Of a DNA stretch of 64,000 nucleotides, positions 46,148 to 55,208 are shown piece by piece. Each line of letters begins with the position of its first letter. Position 1 is the stretch's first letter. The DNA is from Hyphomicrobium_A sp036559705 (lineage in GTDB: Bacteria; Pseudomonadota; Alphaproteobacteria; Rhizobiales; Hyphomicrobiaceae): contig DATBSP010000139.1 of assembly GCA_036559705.1 (NCBI GenBank), positions 1-64,000 on the forward strand, written 5' to 3'. The position numbers and the translations under genes were made by a program. The notes under the pieces are model-generated. The model was not told the origin of the DNA and did not search any database. It saw only the letters and a program-made list of their open reading frames with translations.

Positions 46148-46312
46148 TTACTTCTTCACACACTTGCTGCCGGCGTCGTCCCACTTCATGGTGGAAATCT
46201 TCTCGCACTCGGCCTTCGTCTTTGGGACGCCCTTGGCCACTGCGATTCCCGGAGCGACGGCGCCGAAGGCAACGGCGGCGAGGATGGCTGTGGTCATCAG
46301 CTTCTTGGACAT
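46148..46312 (-). CDS. Small secreted protein with one Cys pair
   Basis: This 54-residue protein has a signal peptide (about residues 1-26, MSKKLMTTAILAAVAFGAVA then PGIAVA). The mature domain of 28 residues has two cysteines (KAECEKISTMKW and GSKCVKK) likely to be disulfide-bonded. GGAGA precedes the ATG at 46312. An upstream in-frame start at 46387 would bury the signal peptide. Function unknown. It lies beside another small secreted peptide but each has its own ribosome site and spacing. Confidence 0.7.
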   Translation of the reverse strand: MSKKLMTTAILAAVAFGAVAPGIAVAKGVPKTKAECEKISTMKWDDAGSKCVKK

Positions 46313-46423
46313 TTCAACTCTCCATTTCTTATTCGGGTGCTTCATGATCACCCCGGCGCAAACCTGCGCCGCGCGGTTTGTGGTCACCTGACCCGAGGCA
46401 TACGGTTTCGTAAGGAGCGGCGT

Positions 46424-47480
46424 TCAGGAAAGCTGCGCAATTGCAGCGAGTTGATAGCATTCGGCGATCCAGGTGGCGTAAATAGCGGATCGCAGCACAT
46501 GCTTACCCGGCAAGGATGAAGTGGCGTTCTGTTTGCGGTAGTCGCCAGGGACGCAGCCGAAGGCGGCCTTGAAGCGGCGGGAAAAGTGCGAAAGGGCCGA
46601 GAAGCCCCAACCGAATGCGATATCGCCTACGCTGCGATGCGCCTGCAGCGGATCCTCCAGCGCCCGACGGCAGTGTTCGAGTCGCCGGGACACGATGAGT
46701 CGCTCGAGCGAAGTACCCTGCTGCGTGAGTAAATGGTTGGCGTAGCGTACGCTGATCTCGGCCGCGGTGGCGGCGGCGCTAGGATCGAAAGTTGGATCGC
46801 TCAGCCGGCTCTCGATCGCCATGCGCAACTGCAGCAGCGTTGCGTCGCGTCCCAACGATAGTGCGGGCGTGTCCGCACCTAGCTCTCTGGCGAGCGCAAG
46901 GGCAACGAGGTCGAGCACATGCTCGGAGATCTTGGTCTTGGCTACAGCCTGCAGGGAATTTACGCACGGCGGAATCATGCGGAATCATGCTGATGTAGCT
47001 CGACGCCAGGGCACCGAGCGCATTGCTGTTGCGCACGGGGCAGGCCGTCAGCCGCGAGCTCGAGGCGAGGCGCGCCTTCAACGCCTGGTGCGGTATCTTG
47101 AGCGTGATCTGCTTGCGGTCGCGATACTTGCAGAAGTAGTGGCGCTGGGCATCGAGTAGCGCGAAGTCGCCGGGATGGATGACTGTCTCGCGGCCGTCTT
47201 GCAGCAAAGTGGCGCTGCCGCGCACTTGCAGGATGAGCAGGAAGACGTCGTCGTCGCCCTGGGCGATGCTGCGCTTGGTGCGCTCCACTGAATCGAGGCC
47301 GCGGCTTTCAATGCTCACGACCCCGAGGTCGCCGAGGCGCGCGAACTGCAGCGTCGCGTCGAAGGTGGACGGCGCCGTGATGCGACCTTCATGGCGGACG
47401 AAGGTCTTGCACGCCACCTCATGCCAATAGGCAACGCGGTTGCGTGGGTGGACGTCGGACATCGGGAGGACCGTGTCCAT
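46424..47480 (-). pseudogene. AraC-family regulator broken by a 10-bp tandem duplication
   Basis: On the minus strand a first frame codes for the ligand-binding domain (HPRNRVAYWHEVACKTFV, IHPGDFALLDAQRHYF) up to ASSYISMIP. It then reads out of frame. The second frame starts at exactly the same place (MIPPCVNSLQAVAKTK) and encodes a full AraC helix-turn-helix (VRYANHLLTQQG, IAFGWGFSALSHFSRRFK). The break is a perfect tandem copy of GGAATCATGC (46971-46980 and 46981-46990). Removing one copy restores a single frame of about 345 codons. The gene is a diverged paralogue of the AraC at 42636-43586. Start could be 47480 or 47462. Confidence 0.88.
46971..46990. repeat. 10-bp tandem duplication inside the AraC gene
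   Basis: GGAATCATGC occurs twice back to back. The extra ten bases shift the frame by one and split the regulator between its sensor and DNA-binding domains. Confidence 0.95.
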
Positions 47481-47619
47481 TAGCGCGTCTACTCCATCGG
47501 ATCCCGTAGGTTTGGGGGCATATGCTCGGCTGGTAAATCAGGTGTGGAATCTGAGCCAAACAGATAGCCCGATCGTCCACGTGCTCTCCGTCATGATCAA
47601 GGTGTATCGTCGACGCCTC

Positions 47620-48555
47620 CTAGCTCCAGCGTCGATTGCTCCACATCCATTGCTCGGGCGCCTCGCGTATCCACGCCTCGAACTGCTGCTGCATGTGGAC
47701 CATGGTCCAGCGAATGTCCTCGGCCTGATTGGCCGTGCGCGGCACCCGCAACTCTTTGAGCTCTATCTCAAAGCGGCTCTGCGTACCAATGCGTTTGCAG
47801 CGTGACAACCAGATGCGGGCACCGATGCGCCGCGCGATCATGGCGGCGATGGCTTGCGTCTTGGCATCGCGGCCGAAGAACGGCACCGGCATGCCGGTGC
47901 GGTCGTAGAGATCGCACACGAGGCCGAGGCGCCCGCCGCGGCGCACGAAATCCATAATGGCGCGCGCCGTCCGCTGATCGTCGCCGTGATCGCCGACGTT
48001 GCCACGACCAAACAATCCGTCGGGATAAAGCTCCTTGCGCTGGTCGCGCAGATACTGGTCGACGTAGGGATTGTTGACCGAGCGATAGACGGCGGCCGGG
48101 TTGGCGCCCGCCCACGTGAAGGGGAGGATGGCCAATTCCCAGTTGCCCATGTGCAGGCTGACGCCCACTGCCGGCCCCAGCTTGTCCTTGTATCGCGAGA
48201 AGATGTTTTGGCTGACGATGTCGATGCGCTCGGGCTCCATGAGGAAGCGGTCGATGCGCATCGTCTCGACCATGACGCGGCCGAGGTTCTCCCAGTGTGC
48301 CAGCGCTATTGCCAGTCGCTCGGCTTCGCTTCTCTCAGGGAAGGCGATGGCGAGATTGTCCAGCGCGCGCTTATGGCGTTTGGGATTGATTATGGGTGCA
48401 AGCCTACGCCAACAGTAGGCCGAGGCGTTCGTCGCGACGTTGAGCGGCAGCGCGCGGAAGAAGCCGGCGACCAGCCGCAGCACCGCATACTCGAGCCGAT
48501 ATTGGAGGTCGCGGAGGCGTTCGCTTGTCTGCATCGACCTGAGGAATCTCCGCAC
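47620..48555 (-). CDS. Lipid A biosynthesis acyltransferase (LpxL/HtrB family)
   Basis: This 311-residue inner-membrane-associated enzyme adds secondary acyl chains to lipid A precursors. The catalytic HX4E motif is in HMGNWELA. Other family blocks are NLAIAFPERSEAERLAIA and AVYRSVNNPYVDQYLRD, with GRLGLVCDLYDRTGMPVPFFGR for the substrate pocket. It ends PEQWMWSNRRW, the usual LpxL/LpxM finish. Which acyl chain is added cannot be told. It lies 40 bases downstream of the UbiH-type gene on the same strand. Confidence 0.9.
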   Translation of the reverse strand: MRRFLRSMQTSERLRDLQYRLEYAVLRLVAGFFRALPLNVATNASAYCWRRLAPIINPKRHKRALDNLAIAFPERSEAERLAIALAHWENLGRVMVETMRIDRFLMEPERIDIVSQNIFSRYKDKLGPAVGVSLHMGNWELAILPFTWAGANPAAVYRSVNNPYVDQYLRDQRKELYPDGLFGRGNVGDHGDDQRTARAIMDFVRRGGRLGLVCDLYDRTGMPVPFFGRDAKTQAIAAMIARRIGARIWLSRCKRIGTQSRFEIELKELRVPRTANQAEDIRWTMVHMQQQFEAWIREAPEQWMWSNRRWS

Positions 48556-48595
48556 ATGAGAGACTAAGGCGTCATGCCGAGGCGCGCCGCCTGCG

Positions 48596-49822
48596 TCAAG
48601 GTCCGGCGACCGGAGCCGGCTCGGCCGGCTGCATCAACCGTGGCGTGATGAAAGAAGGCGACAGGCCCTCGCGTATGGCGAAGCGGCGTATCGGGCCGAC
48701 GTTCTTCAGGATGTGCAATCCGAGGCCGCGCAGGGCTTGCACGGGCGGCACGCGCGACAACAGGCTCCGGTTGAGCAGATCGATGGTCCAAATGCGCGAG
48801 GCGACGTCCGTGCTACGCATGCGGCCATAGGCTTCAAGCACCGACGGCGCGCCGATGTCGCTGCCTGTGGCCTGCGCGTCGGCGACGCAGTCGGCAAGGC
48901 AGGCGGCGTCTCGCAGGCCAAGGTTCAGGCCCTGCGCACCAATGGGCGGGATAACGTGCACCGCCTCTCCGACGAGGGCGATGCGATTGCGTCCGGCGGC
49001 CTCGGCCGCTAGCCCCGACAACGGAAAGACGCCGCGCGGGCCGATTGCGTCGACTTGGCCAAGCAGCCCCTGCAGCCGCTCCTCGAGTACGGCACGGAAG
49101 GTCGCGTCATCGAGTCCTGCGAGTTGTTGCGCAACGGGGGGCCGCTCTACCCAGACGAGGCTCGATGCGCGGCCCGGCGAGGGGACGACCGTGAAGGGTC
49201 CGGCCGGGCGGTGGAACTCGGTCGAAATCCCCCCGTGCATGCGCTGATGCATGAACGTGCATGTCAAAGCGCTTTGCTCGTAAATCCAAGTGCGTACGGG
49301 AATATCAGCCGCCTTCCGACACAGCGATTGGCGACCGTCGGCACCGACGACGAGTTTGGATGCGATGGTGCGGCCCTCGCCAAGGTGGAGCTCGACTTCG
49401 TCGGGTGCGACGGCGACCTGCTCCACGCCTGCCTCGATCAGCGTCAGCCCGGGCAATTCTGCGGCGCGGCGGCGCAAGGCTTCCACCAGCACCGAGTTCG
49501 GCACGTTATAGCCAAAACGCTCCAAACCGGTCTCGGCGGGGGTGAAAATCACCTCGGGCGCGCGCAGCAGCGCACCCATGTCGTCGATGATGCGGACGCC
49601 GTGAATGGGCTCGCCGGCCTGTCGGCAAACCTCGCCGGCGCCAAGGTTTTCGAGCAACGTGATGGAGCCGGCGAACAGCGCCGCTGTGCGCGTATCACCC
49701 TTTCTGGGCGCCATGCCGACGGCGGCAACGCGCAATCCCAAACTGGCAAGCGCCAAAGCAGCCGCCATCCCTGCCGGACCGGTGCCGACGACGCAAACGT
49801 CGTGGAAATCGGTAGTTTTCAT
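48596..49822 (-). CDS. UbiH/UbiF/COQ6-type FAD-dependent hydroxylase
   Basis: This 408-residue flavoprotein monooxygenase probably hydroxylates the ubiquinone ring. It has an N-terminal dinucleotide fold (DVCVVGTGPAGMAAALALAS), RTAALFAGS, the central LVVGADGRQSLCRKAA and the FAD ribityl motif VGEAVHVIPPIGAQGLNLGL, which departs slightly from the usual GDAAH form. Length is typical of the UbiH family. Which ring position is modified (UbiH, UbiF or UbiL) cannot be decided without alignment. Probably co-transcribed with the acyltransferase downstream. Confidence 0.88.
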   Translation of the reverse strand: MKTTDFHDVCVVGTGPAGMAAALALASLGLRVAAVGMAPRKGDTRTAALFAGSITLLENLGAGEVCRQAGEPIHGVRIIDDMGALLRAPEVIFTPAETGLERFGYNVPNSVLVEALRRRAAELPGLTLIEAGVEQVAVAPDEVELHLGEGRTIASKLVVGADGRQSLCRKAADIPVRTWIYEQSALTCTFMHQRMHGGISTEFHRPAGPFTVVPSPGRASSLVWVERPPVAQQLAGLDDATFRAVLEERLQGLLGQVDAIGPRGVFPLSGLAAEAAGRNRIALVGEAVHVIPPIGAQGLNLGLRDAACLADCVADAQATGSDIGAPSVLEAYGRMRSTDVASRIWTIDLLNRSLLSRVPPVQALRGLGLHILKNVGPIRRFAIREGLSPSFITPRLMQPAEPAPVAGP

Positions 49823-49995
49823 GACACCTGTGCCACACCGTGTCGTTAGGGCCTACAAGAATTATATAGGAGAAACAATGATCTCGTAGCGACAGCGCAA
49901 CGCGCACCGCGTCACAATTCCCCCGAACATGTACACAACTCCGACGAAGGTACGCCTCAACTCGGCCTTCGATCGACGCAACTGCACACACATAC

Positions 49996-50812
49996 GCGAT
50001 CGGCGAGAGCGGCGACCAGCCGGGCGAAGGCGAGCGTCGCAACACCGTCAAATACGACAGCCCGACTTTTGCTGGCTCGTACGCGACTGCGGCTTGGGGT
50101 GAAGACGACTACTGGGATGTCGGCCTGCTTTACGAGGGCGAGTTCAACGGCCTCAAGATTGCTGCGGGCATCGCCTACGGTGAGAACACTGACGTTGCCC
50201 AAACTCAGACGGCAGCGAACAATTTTCGCGACACTTTCTTCAAATGCATGTCGCAGGGAGTGCCTCCCTTACCAAACAATAACGAGCTGAGCCCCGCCAA
50301 TTGCGACCAGATCGGTGGCTCGGTCAGCGTCATGCACGTGGAGGCTGGCCTTTACACCAACTTCGCCGCCGGCCAGCTGCAGGACAACCTGATCAATTCG
50401 ACCCCCCAGTTTGTTGGCACGGGCGCCGACGACACCGGCATCTTCTGGGCGGTCGAAGTCGGCATCGAGAAGAAGTGGCACGAGCTCGGCAAGACCACCT
50501 TCTTCGCCCAGTACTATGACCACGACGGCGGCGCGAACAACCGCCGCACGATTGCGGATACTGACCCCGTCAATCCGTTCGCCGCCGACCCTGGCGCCGG
50601 CGCAGAGCGGATCTTTGCTACGGGCGTCGAGATGATGGGTGTCGGCGTCGTGCAGGAAATCTCCGCGGCCTCGATGCTGCTCTACACCTACTACCCGCCA
50701 CTACGAGGCCGACCTGACGGTTATGCAGGACACCTTTGGCCTCGGCGCGACCGCTGACGCCCAACTCGAGGACCTCGACATCGTCATGTCCGGCGCGATG
50801 ATCAAGTTCTGA
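49996..50812 (+). pseudogene. Porin gene, 5'-truncated and frameshifted
   Basis: A single frame from about 49996 encodes the second half of a rhizobial trimeric porin (ERRNTVKYDSPTFAGSYATA, then AWGEDDYWDVGLLYEGEF, VEAGLYTNFAAGQLQD, FFAQYYDHDGG). Near 50694-50698 a C run has one base too many. The true ending YEADLTVMQDTFGLGATADA, then GAMIKF, is in the next frame and stops at 50812. The first half of the porin, including signal peptide, is absent. Only a relic leader (AGGAGAAAC then ATG ATC TCG TAG near 49875-49896) precedes it. An intrinsic terminator is intact downstream. Confidence 0.85.
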
Positions 50813-50842
50813 AACTACGCCTCTACTTCCCGCGAACTGAGA

Positions 50843-50873
50843 GAGCCGCCCCTCGCCGGGCGGCTCTTTTTTT
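50843..50873 (+). terminator. Rho-independent terminator of the porin relic
   Basis: GAGCCGCCC (50843-50851) pairs perfectly with GGGCGGCTC (50858-50866) and is followed by seven T. It sits 30 bases after the porin stop and shows that this was once a normal transcription unit. Confidence 0.92.
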
Positions 50874-51092
50874 GCGGCGAAACTCGGGTTGGGGCTGGGC
50901 GAAACGGGGGTAAATCACGATCATGGTGGATGACCGTCTTGTTGGTGCGCATCTGCCACATGGCGCCAGGATCACACTTGTCGGGACAATCGTTTACCTG
51001 GGCTTAACCGCGCCCAAAACATCCTTGTCATGGTAGGTCCGAGGCAGCATTTTTGCGTTGGGGCAACAGGCATGAAGTTGCGGGGTTTGAAT

Positions 51093-51455
51093 ATGCGGAA
51101 CCGGATCGTAGTAGCGCTGGCGTTGGTCGCGGCACTTGTTGCCGGCCACGGCGCGTTTGCGTTCCAGGAGCAGAAGGGTAGCACCCCGCCGCCCGCCGAT
51201 GCCGCGCCGGCTCCTGCCGAAGCTGCGCCGGGCGACAAAGCCGGCCTCAGCGACGAGGCTGCGCCCAAGCCAGATGCCGGCACGGAGATCCGCATCCCGG
51301 GTCTCGGCAAGCTCGGCGTCCTGCCGAAAATGGACTTCGGTCTCGAGTTGCTCTACGGCGCCGCCGAGAACCAGCCGGCCGGTCAGCCGGAGCCGGCGGC
51401 ACCCAGCCCCGAAGACGACCTGACGGTGCGCGGCTCGGTCAAGCATCGCTTCTGA
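51093..51455 (+). CDS. Small secreted conserved-type protein
   Basis: This 120-residue protein has a signal peptide (about residues 1-22, ending GAFAFQ). An Ala/Pro/Asp-rich linker of about 40 residues follows, then a conserved-looking core IRIPGLGKLGVLPKMDFGLE with LLYGAAEN, another low-complexity stretch, and the end LTVRGSVKHRF. The core is familiar from short rhizobial proteins of unknown function; the terminal Phe after a strand-like segment would suit outer-membrane association. It is followed closely, 26 bases, by the pcs gene in the same direction, so they may be co-transcribed. Confidence 0.65.
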   Translation: MRNRIVVALALVAALVAGHGAFAFQEQKGSTPPPADAAPAPAEAAPGDKAGLSDEAAPKPDAGTEIRIPGLGKLGVLPKMDFGLELLYGAAENQPAGQPEPAAPSPEDDLTVRGSVKHRF

Positions 51456-51481
51456 TCTTCGGCACGTGGGAGGGGATGCCC

Positions 51482-52189
51482 ATGCTGCCCCTCCGTTTCT
51501 CAGACCTAGCCGCTGCAAGCGTCCACCTGTTTACCGCGCTCGGCGCCGTGTGCGGCCTGTTGGCCGCGCTCGCCGCCTTCGACGGGGCCTGGGAGACCAT
51601 GTTCGCTTGGCTCGGCCTCGCCCTCATCATCGACGGCATCGACGGCACTTTCGCGCGCCTGGCGCACGTCGAGGAGCGGCTGCCGCGTTTTTCCGGTGAG
51701 CGCCTCGATCTTGTGATCGACTATGTAACCTACGTCTTCGTGCCGGCACTGGCGCTGTTGCGCGCCGGCTATCTCACCGGGACCGGCGGCCTGATCCTCG
51801 CCGCGCTGATCCTGCTGTCGTCGCTCTATCACTTCTCCGACCTTGCCAGCAAAGGCGAGGATTACAGTTTCGTCGGCTTCCCGGCGGTCTGGAACATCGT
51901 CGCCTTCTACGTCTTCGCACTGTCGCCGCCGGGGTGGCTCACTTACTCGGTGGTGCTCGCCTGCGTGGTGCTCACCTTCGTACCGATGCATTGGGTGCAC
52001 CCGATGCGGGTGAAGCGCCTGCGGGCTCTGACGCTGGGAATAACTGCGGCGTGGGCGGTCGCCGCCATCGCCGCCGTCTGGAACGGTTTTCCCGCGCCGT
52101 TATGGGCGCAAATCGTGCTCGTCGCCGCGGCGCTCTATGTCTCGGGGCTGACGCTTGAGCGCTCGTTGCGCCCGCGTTGGGAAGAGTAG
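51482..52189 (+). CDS. pcs: Phosphatidylcholine synthase
   Basis: This 235-residue inner-membrane enzyme condenses CDP-diacylglycerol with choline in one step, a pathway typical of Rhizobiales and relatives. The CDP-alcohol phosphotransferase signature is clear (DGIDGTFAR, then GERLDLVID with the last two Asp). About eight hydrophobic segments surround it. Blocks such as DYVTYVFVPALAL, FSDLASKGEDYSF, VGFPAVWNIV and PMHWVHPMRVKRLRALTL match Sinorhizobium Pcs. An ATG six bases upstream (51476) is possible, but spacing from GGGAGG favours 51482. Confidence 0.93.
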   Translation: MLPLRFSDLAAASVHLFTALGAVCGLLAALAAFDGAWETMFAWLGLALIIDGIDGTFARLAHVEERLPRFSGERLDLVIDYVTYVFVPALALLRAGYLTGTGGLILAALILLSSLYHFSDLASKGEDYSFVGFPAVWNIVAFYVFALSPPGWLTYSVVLACVVLTFVPMHWVHPMRVKRLRALTLGITAAWAVAAIAAVWNGFPAPLWAQIVLVAAALYVSGLTLERSLRPRWEE

Positions 52190-52192
52190 CGG

Positions 52193-53116
52193 CTAACGGC
52201 GAGCCGCCTGCCGGAACGCATCCCATCGAGGCTCTTCGCCGAAGCGTGCGACCAGGAAGTCGATGAAGACGCGCGTCTTGGCGGCGAGATAGCGATTAGG
52301 CGCATAGAGCGCGAAGATGCCGAGCTCGGTAGGCGGATTGTCGGGCAGCACTACGGTAAGCCGGCCCGCTGCAATCTCCGGCCCGACGAGGAATGTCGGC
52401 AGATTGGCGATGCCGTTGCCCGCCAGCGCCGCGGTGCGCAGCACCTCGCCGTTATTGGAGCACAGGCTTGAGGTGATCTGCACCGCCACGACCTCGGCGC
52501 CCTGCATCAACTGCCAGCGGTGCACGGCCGCCATATGCCCGTAGGCGAGGCAGCGATGGGCGCTCAGATCCTGCGGCGTCTGCGGAGCGCCGTGCCGCTC
52601 GATGTATGGCGGCGAAGCGACGAGTGCGCGCCGCGCTGGAGCCAGGCGCCGCGCGATGAGGCTCGAATCTCCCAGGGCACCGATGCGTACCGTCACGTCG
52701 ACGCCTTCCTCGAGCGGGTCGATGAAGCGGTCGCTCAGAACCAGCTCGATGCGCAGCTCAGGGTAGCGCGCCATGAACTGGGCCACCGCGTCGCCGAGGT
52801 AGAGGATGCCGAACGACATTGGCGCGTTGATCTTGAGGACGCCGCGCGGTTCGTCGTGCAGCCGCGAGATCTGAATTTCCGTTTCCTCGACATCGGCCAG
52901 GATCGACACGCAGCGCTCGTAATAGGCGAGGCCCGCCTCGGTGGGCGTTACGCGCCGCGTCGTGCGATCGAGCAGCCGCGCGCTCAAGAGCAGCTCCAAC
53001 TCCATGACCGCCTTGCTAACCGCCGAGCGGGTTAGCCCGAGGCGCCGCGCAGCCTCGGCGTAGCTGCCGGCGGCAACGACCTTGGCAAAGGCATTCATGG
53101 CGTCGAGCTTGTCCAT
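52193..53116 (-). CDS. LysR-family transcriptional regulator (CrgA-like)
   Basis: This 307-residue regulator has an N-terminal winged helix (MDKLDAMNAFAKVVAAGSYA, then RLGLTRSAVSKAVMELE, then ARLLDRTTRRVTPTEAG). The periplasmic-binding-like effector domain opens GVLKINAPMSFGILYL. It is divergent from a pirin gene, with 121 bases between the starts, a very common arrangement in which LysR controls the pirin. The start at 53116 is preferred to 53164 because family members begin MDxLxAM. Confidence 0.9.
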   Translation of the reverse strand: MDKLDAMNAFAKVVAAGSYAEAARRLGLTRSAVSKAVMELELLLSARLLDRTTRRVTPTEAGLAYYERCVSILADVEETEIQISRLHDEPRGVLKINAPMSFGILYLGDAVAQFMARYPELRIELVLSDRFIDPLEEGVDVTVRIGALGDSSLIARRLAPARRALVASPPYIERHGAPQTPQDLSAHRCLAYGHMAAVHRWQLMQGAEVVAVQITSSLCSNNGEVLRTAALAGNGIANLPTFLVGPEIAAGRLTVVLPDNPPTELGIFALYAPNRYLAAKTRVFIDFLVARFGEEPRWDAFRQAARR

Positions 53117-53237
53117 TGTCGCCAATATGGAACCAGATAGGTTCAAGGATCGTGGATTGAGCATTTGTGGTCAACGACCGATATGTCGTTGTGACAGACG
53201 GCGGCTCTCCGGCGCCCTGCAGAAAAGGAGATGCAAC

Positions 53238-53939
53238 ATGTTGACCCTTCGCAAAGCCGAGGAGCGTGGCCATGCCAATTTAGGTTGGCTCGACAGTCGC
53301 CACAGCTTCTCCTTCGGCAGCTATTTCGACCCCGAGCACATGGGCTTCGGTCCGCTGCGCGTCATCAACGACGACCGTGTTGCCGGGGGCGGTGGCTTTC
53401 CAACGCATCCGCACGCCGACATGGAAATTGTCACATACGTGCTGGGCGGCGCGTTGGAGCACAAGGACAACCTCGGCACAGGATCGGTGATCCGCCCAGG
53501 CGACGTGCAGCGCATGTCGGCCGGCACCGGTATCCGTCACAGCGAGTTCAATGCGTCGAAGACCGATCCAGTGCACTTATTGCAAATCTGGATTGTGCCT
53601 GAGCGCAAGGGGCTCGCGCCGAGCTATGAGCAGAAGGCGTTCGCCGCTGCCGACAAGCGCGGCAAGCTGCGCCTCGTCGGTTCGCGCGACGGGCGCGACG
53701 GCTCAGTGATTATCCATCGCGACGTCGACCTCTACGCCACCGTTCTTGGTGAGAGGGATACTGTGGCGCACGAGCTGAAGGTTGGTCGCGTCGCCTGGGT
53801 GCAGGTCGCGCGCGGCACGGCGACGCTCAACGGCGAGCAGCTCTATCCGGGTGACGGCGTTGCCGTCGAGGAAGCCGGCAAGCTCGAGCTCGCCGGGACA
53901 TCCGACGCCGAGGTTCTCGTCTTCGATATGGCTGCTTAA
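53238..53939 (+). CDS. Pirin-family protein (YhaK-like)
   Basis: This 233-residue bicupin has the pirin blocks HSFSFGSYFDPEHMGFGPLR, VINDD and FPTHPHADMEIVTYVLGGAL. Metal-binding His/Glu residues lie in HPHADME, and GTGIRHSEFN carries a further His. E. coli YhiW/YhaK relatives include quercetinases. The last domain (VQVARGTATLNGEQL) is the second cupin. AAGGAG precedes the ATG. Likely controlled by the divergent LysR regulator. Substrate unknown. Confidence 0.92.
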   Translation: MLTLRKAEERGHANLGWLDSRHSFSFGSYFDPEHMGFGPLRVINDDRVAGGGGFPTHPHADMEIVTYVLGGALEHKDNLGTGSVIRPGDVQRMSAGTGIRHSEFNASKTDPVHLLQIWIVPERKGLAPSYEQKAFAAADKRGKLRLVGSRDGRDGSVIIHRDVDLYATVLGERDTVAHELKVGRVAWVQVARGTATLNGEQLYPGDGVAVEEAGKLELAGTSDAEVLVFDMAA

Positions 53940-54116
53940 GCCAACGAGGTGGCCGGTCGCTGCAAGGCGGTCGGCCATTTCACTAGCGCGCGCATCAAGG
54001 ACGCTCTCGGGAGGCGGACATCGCGGCATAAGCATTGCATTTCTTCTTGGTTTGAGCCCCCACCCTCGGTGAACTAGCCTCGCGCGGAGCACAAACAAAA
54101 ATCGACGGACCACGCA

Positions 54117-54395
54117 ATGAACGGCAAGCGCATTTGGTATCCCTTCACCTTCACGGATCGCAATTCGCAAATCTATCGCGTCTCGTTTCTCATTGCTGAG
54201 GAAGCGACCTGGGATCATCGCTTTCATGATCTCGACGGCCGCGAGATCGGCGCTGCAAGCCTCAATCTGACGGCCGCAGAACTGCGTTCGATCCAGGCGA
54301 GCTGCGATGGTGCCGTCGGCTCCGCCAACGCTGCCCTTGATGCGTGGCCCATCACGATGGGACGCCACGTTGCGCCTGCGCAGGCGGTTGCTTAG
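54117..54395 (+). CDS. Small hypothetical protein
   Basis: This 92-residue cytoplasmic protein has no recognised family. It opens MNGKRIWYPFTFTDRNSQIY with several aromatic strands and a likely amphipathic helix (LTAAELRSIQASCDGAVGSA). The codon pattern (GC-rich third positions) and clean open frame favour a real gene, but no ribosome site stands out. A stable hairpin lies 47 bases after the stop. Confidence 0.5.
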   Translation: MNGKRIWYPFTFTDRNSQIYRVSFLIAEEATWDHRFHDLDGREIGAASLNLTAAELRSIQASCDGAVGSANAALDAWPITMGRHVAPAQAVA

Positions 54396-54441
54396 CGCGC
54401 TATTACCCGGCGCGCCGCCGGAAAACCCCCTGAAAAGCGAT

Positions 54442-54475
54442 GCCCCCGCGTAGCGTCCAAGGACTACGCGAGGGC
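54442..54475. terminator. Hairpin downstream of the 54117 gene
   Basis: GCCCCCGCGTAG (54442-54453) pairs with CTACGCGAGGGC (54464-54475), 12 bp with one G-T pair. A smaller hairpin CTCCGC/GCGGAG follows at 54481-54496. There is no U-tract; function as terminator is likely but not certain. Confidence 0.5.
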
Positions 54476-54561
54476 AAAGTCTCCGCTAGCGCGGAGGCGG
54501 ACCGCTAACCGGCCTTGTGCCTGCAGCCATCAGGCGAGGCTCGGAATGCGACCCGAACCGA

Positions 54562-54792
54562 TCAAACGAATTCCAGCTCCGGGGGCCGGACGCCGGCTAG
54601 CCGGCGCGCGCGCTTGCTGCCGTGATCGAGCGCCGCTCTGTGCGCCGCCTGGGCCGTTGCGAACTTTTTCCCGTCGAGCGAACGGAACGCGCTGAGGGCC
54701 GAGTGGAACTGGAAGGCAGATTCGCCCGCCTCGCGCACGACGATGCCGACGGCATCGCTACCGATTTCGATGATGTAGGCTTGTGAAGTCAT
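54562..54792 (-). CDS. Small hypothetical protein
   Basis: This 76-residue protein begins MTSQAYIIEIGSDAVGIVVR and continues with SAFQFHSALSAFRSLDGKKF and a helix ATAQAAHRAALDHGS. This pattern (a strand pair, FHSA-like core, then Lys/Arg-rich helix) is familiar from short proteins common in Bradyrhizobium-type genomes, with no known function. GGTGAG precedes the ATG. An ATG 15 bases upstream is the alternative. Confidence 0.6.
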   Translation of the reverse strand: MTSQAYIIEIGSDAVGIVVREAGESAFQFHSALSAFRSLDGKKFATAQAAHRAALDHGSKRARRLAGVRPPELEFV

Positions 54793-55208
54793 GAGCTCAC
54801 CTTGCACCGGCCTTTGTCGGCGCTCCTTACGTTGCTTTGATGTCAGTTGTCGGAAGGCGGCGCTGACGCCGCTCAGGTGCGATTCAACAGCACATGCAAC
54901 AGGTGTGGCTCATCGGTTCCCGCCCGGACCGGGTACCTTCGATGGTCGATGACACGACGCTTGCCATGGTTGTTCTCCTTGGAGCCGAGGCCGTGCGGTT
55001 AAACACGGCATCTTAGCGTTTGGTTTCGCGGCGCAAACTTGCTCTGCAAATCTCCGCGGCCGGCATGAGCCGACGCGCCATACATGGGTGCGCCAAGAGG
55101 CATCGTCAAATAAGAAGACCTGCAATCGTTAGAACCCAGCCGTGCATCGACAGCACGCGACAGAAAACGCTACTTAGAGGCGCGGCCCGCTCGATGGAGT
55201 TGACCCTT
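54793..55208. other. Intergenic region without a supportable gene
   Basis: About 415 bases. A minus-strand frame at 54910-55125 lacks domain, signal or coding bias and is not accepted. A GGAG ahead of 55209 is the YeeE/YedE ribosome site. Confidence 0.5.

Noticed and set aside
54910..55125. Minus-strand 71-residue frame
   Set aside because: No features, lies in an otherwise empty region.
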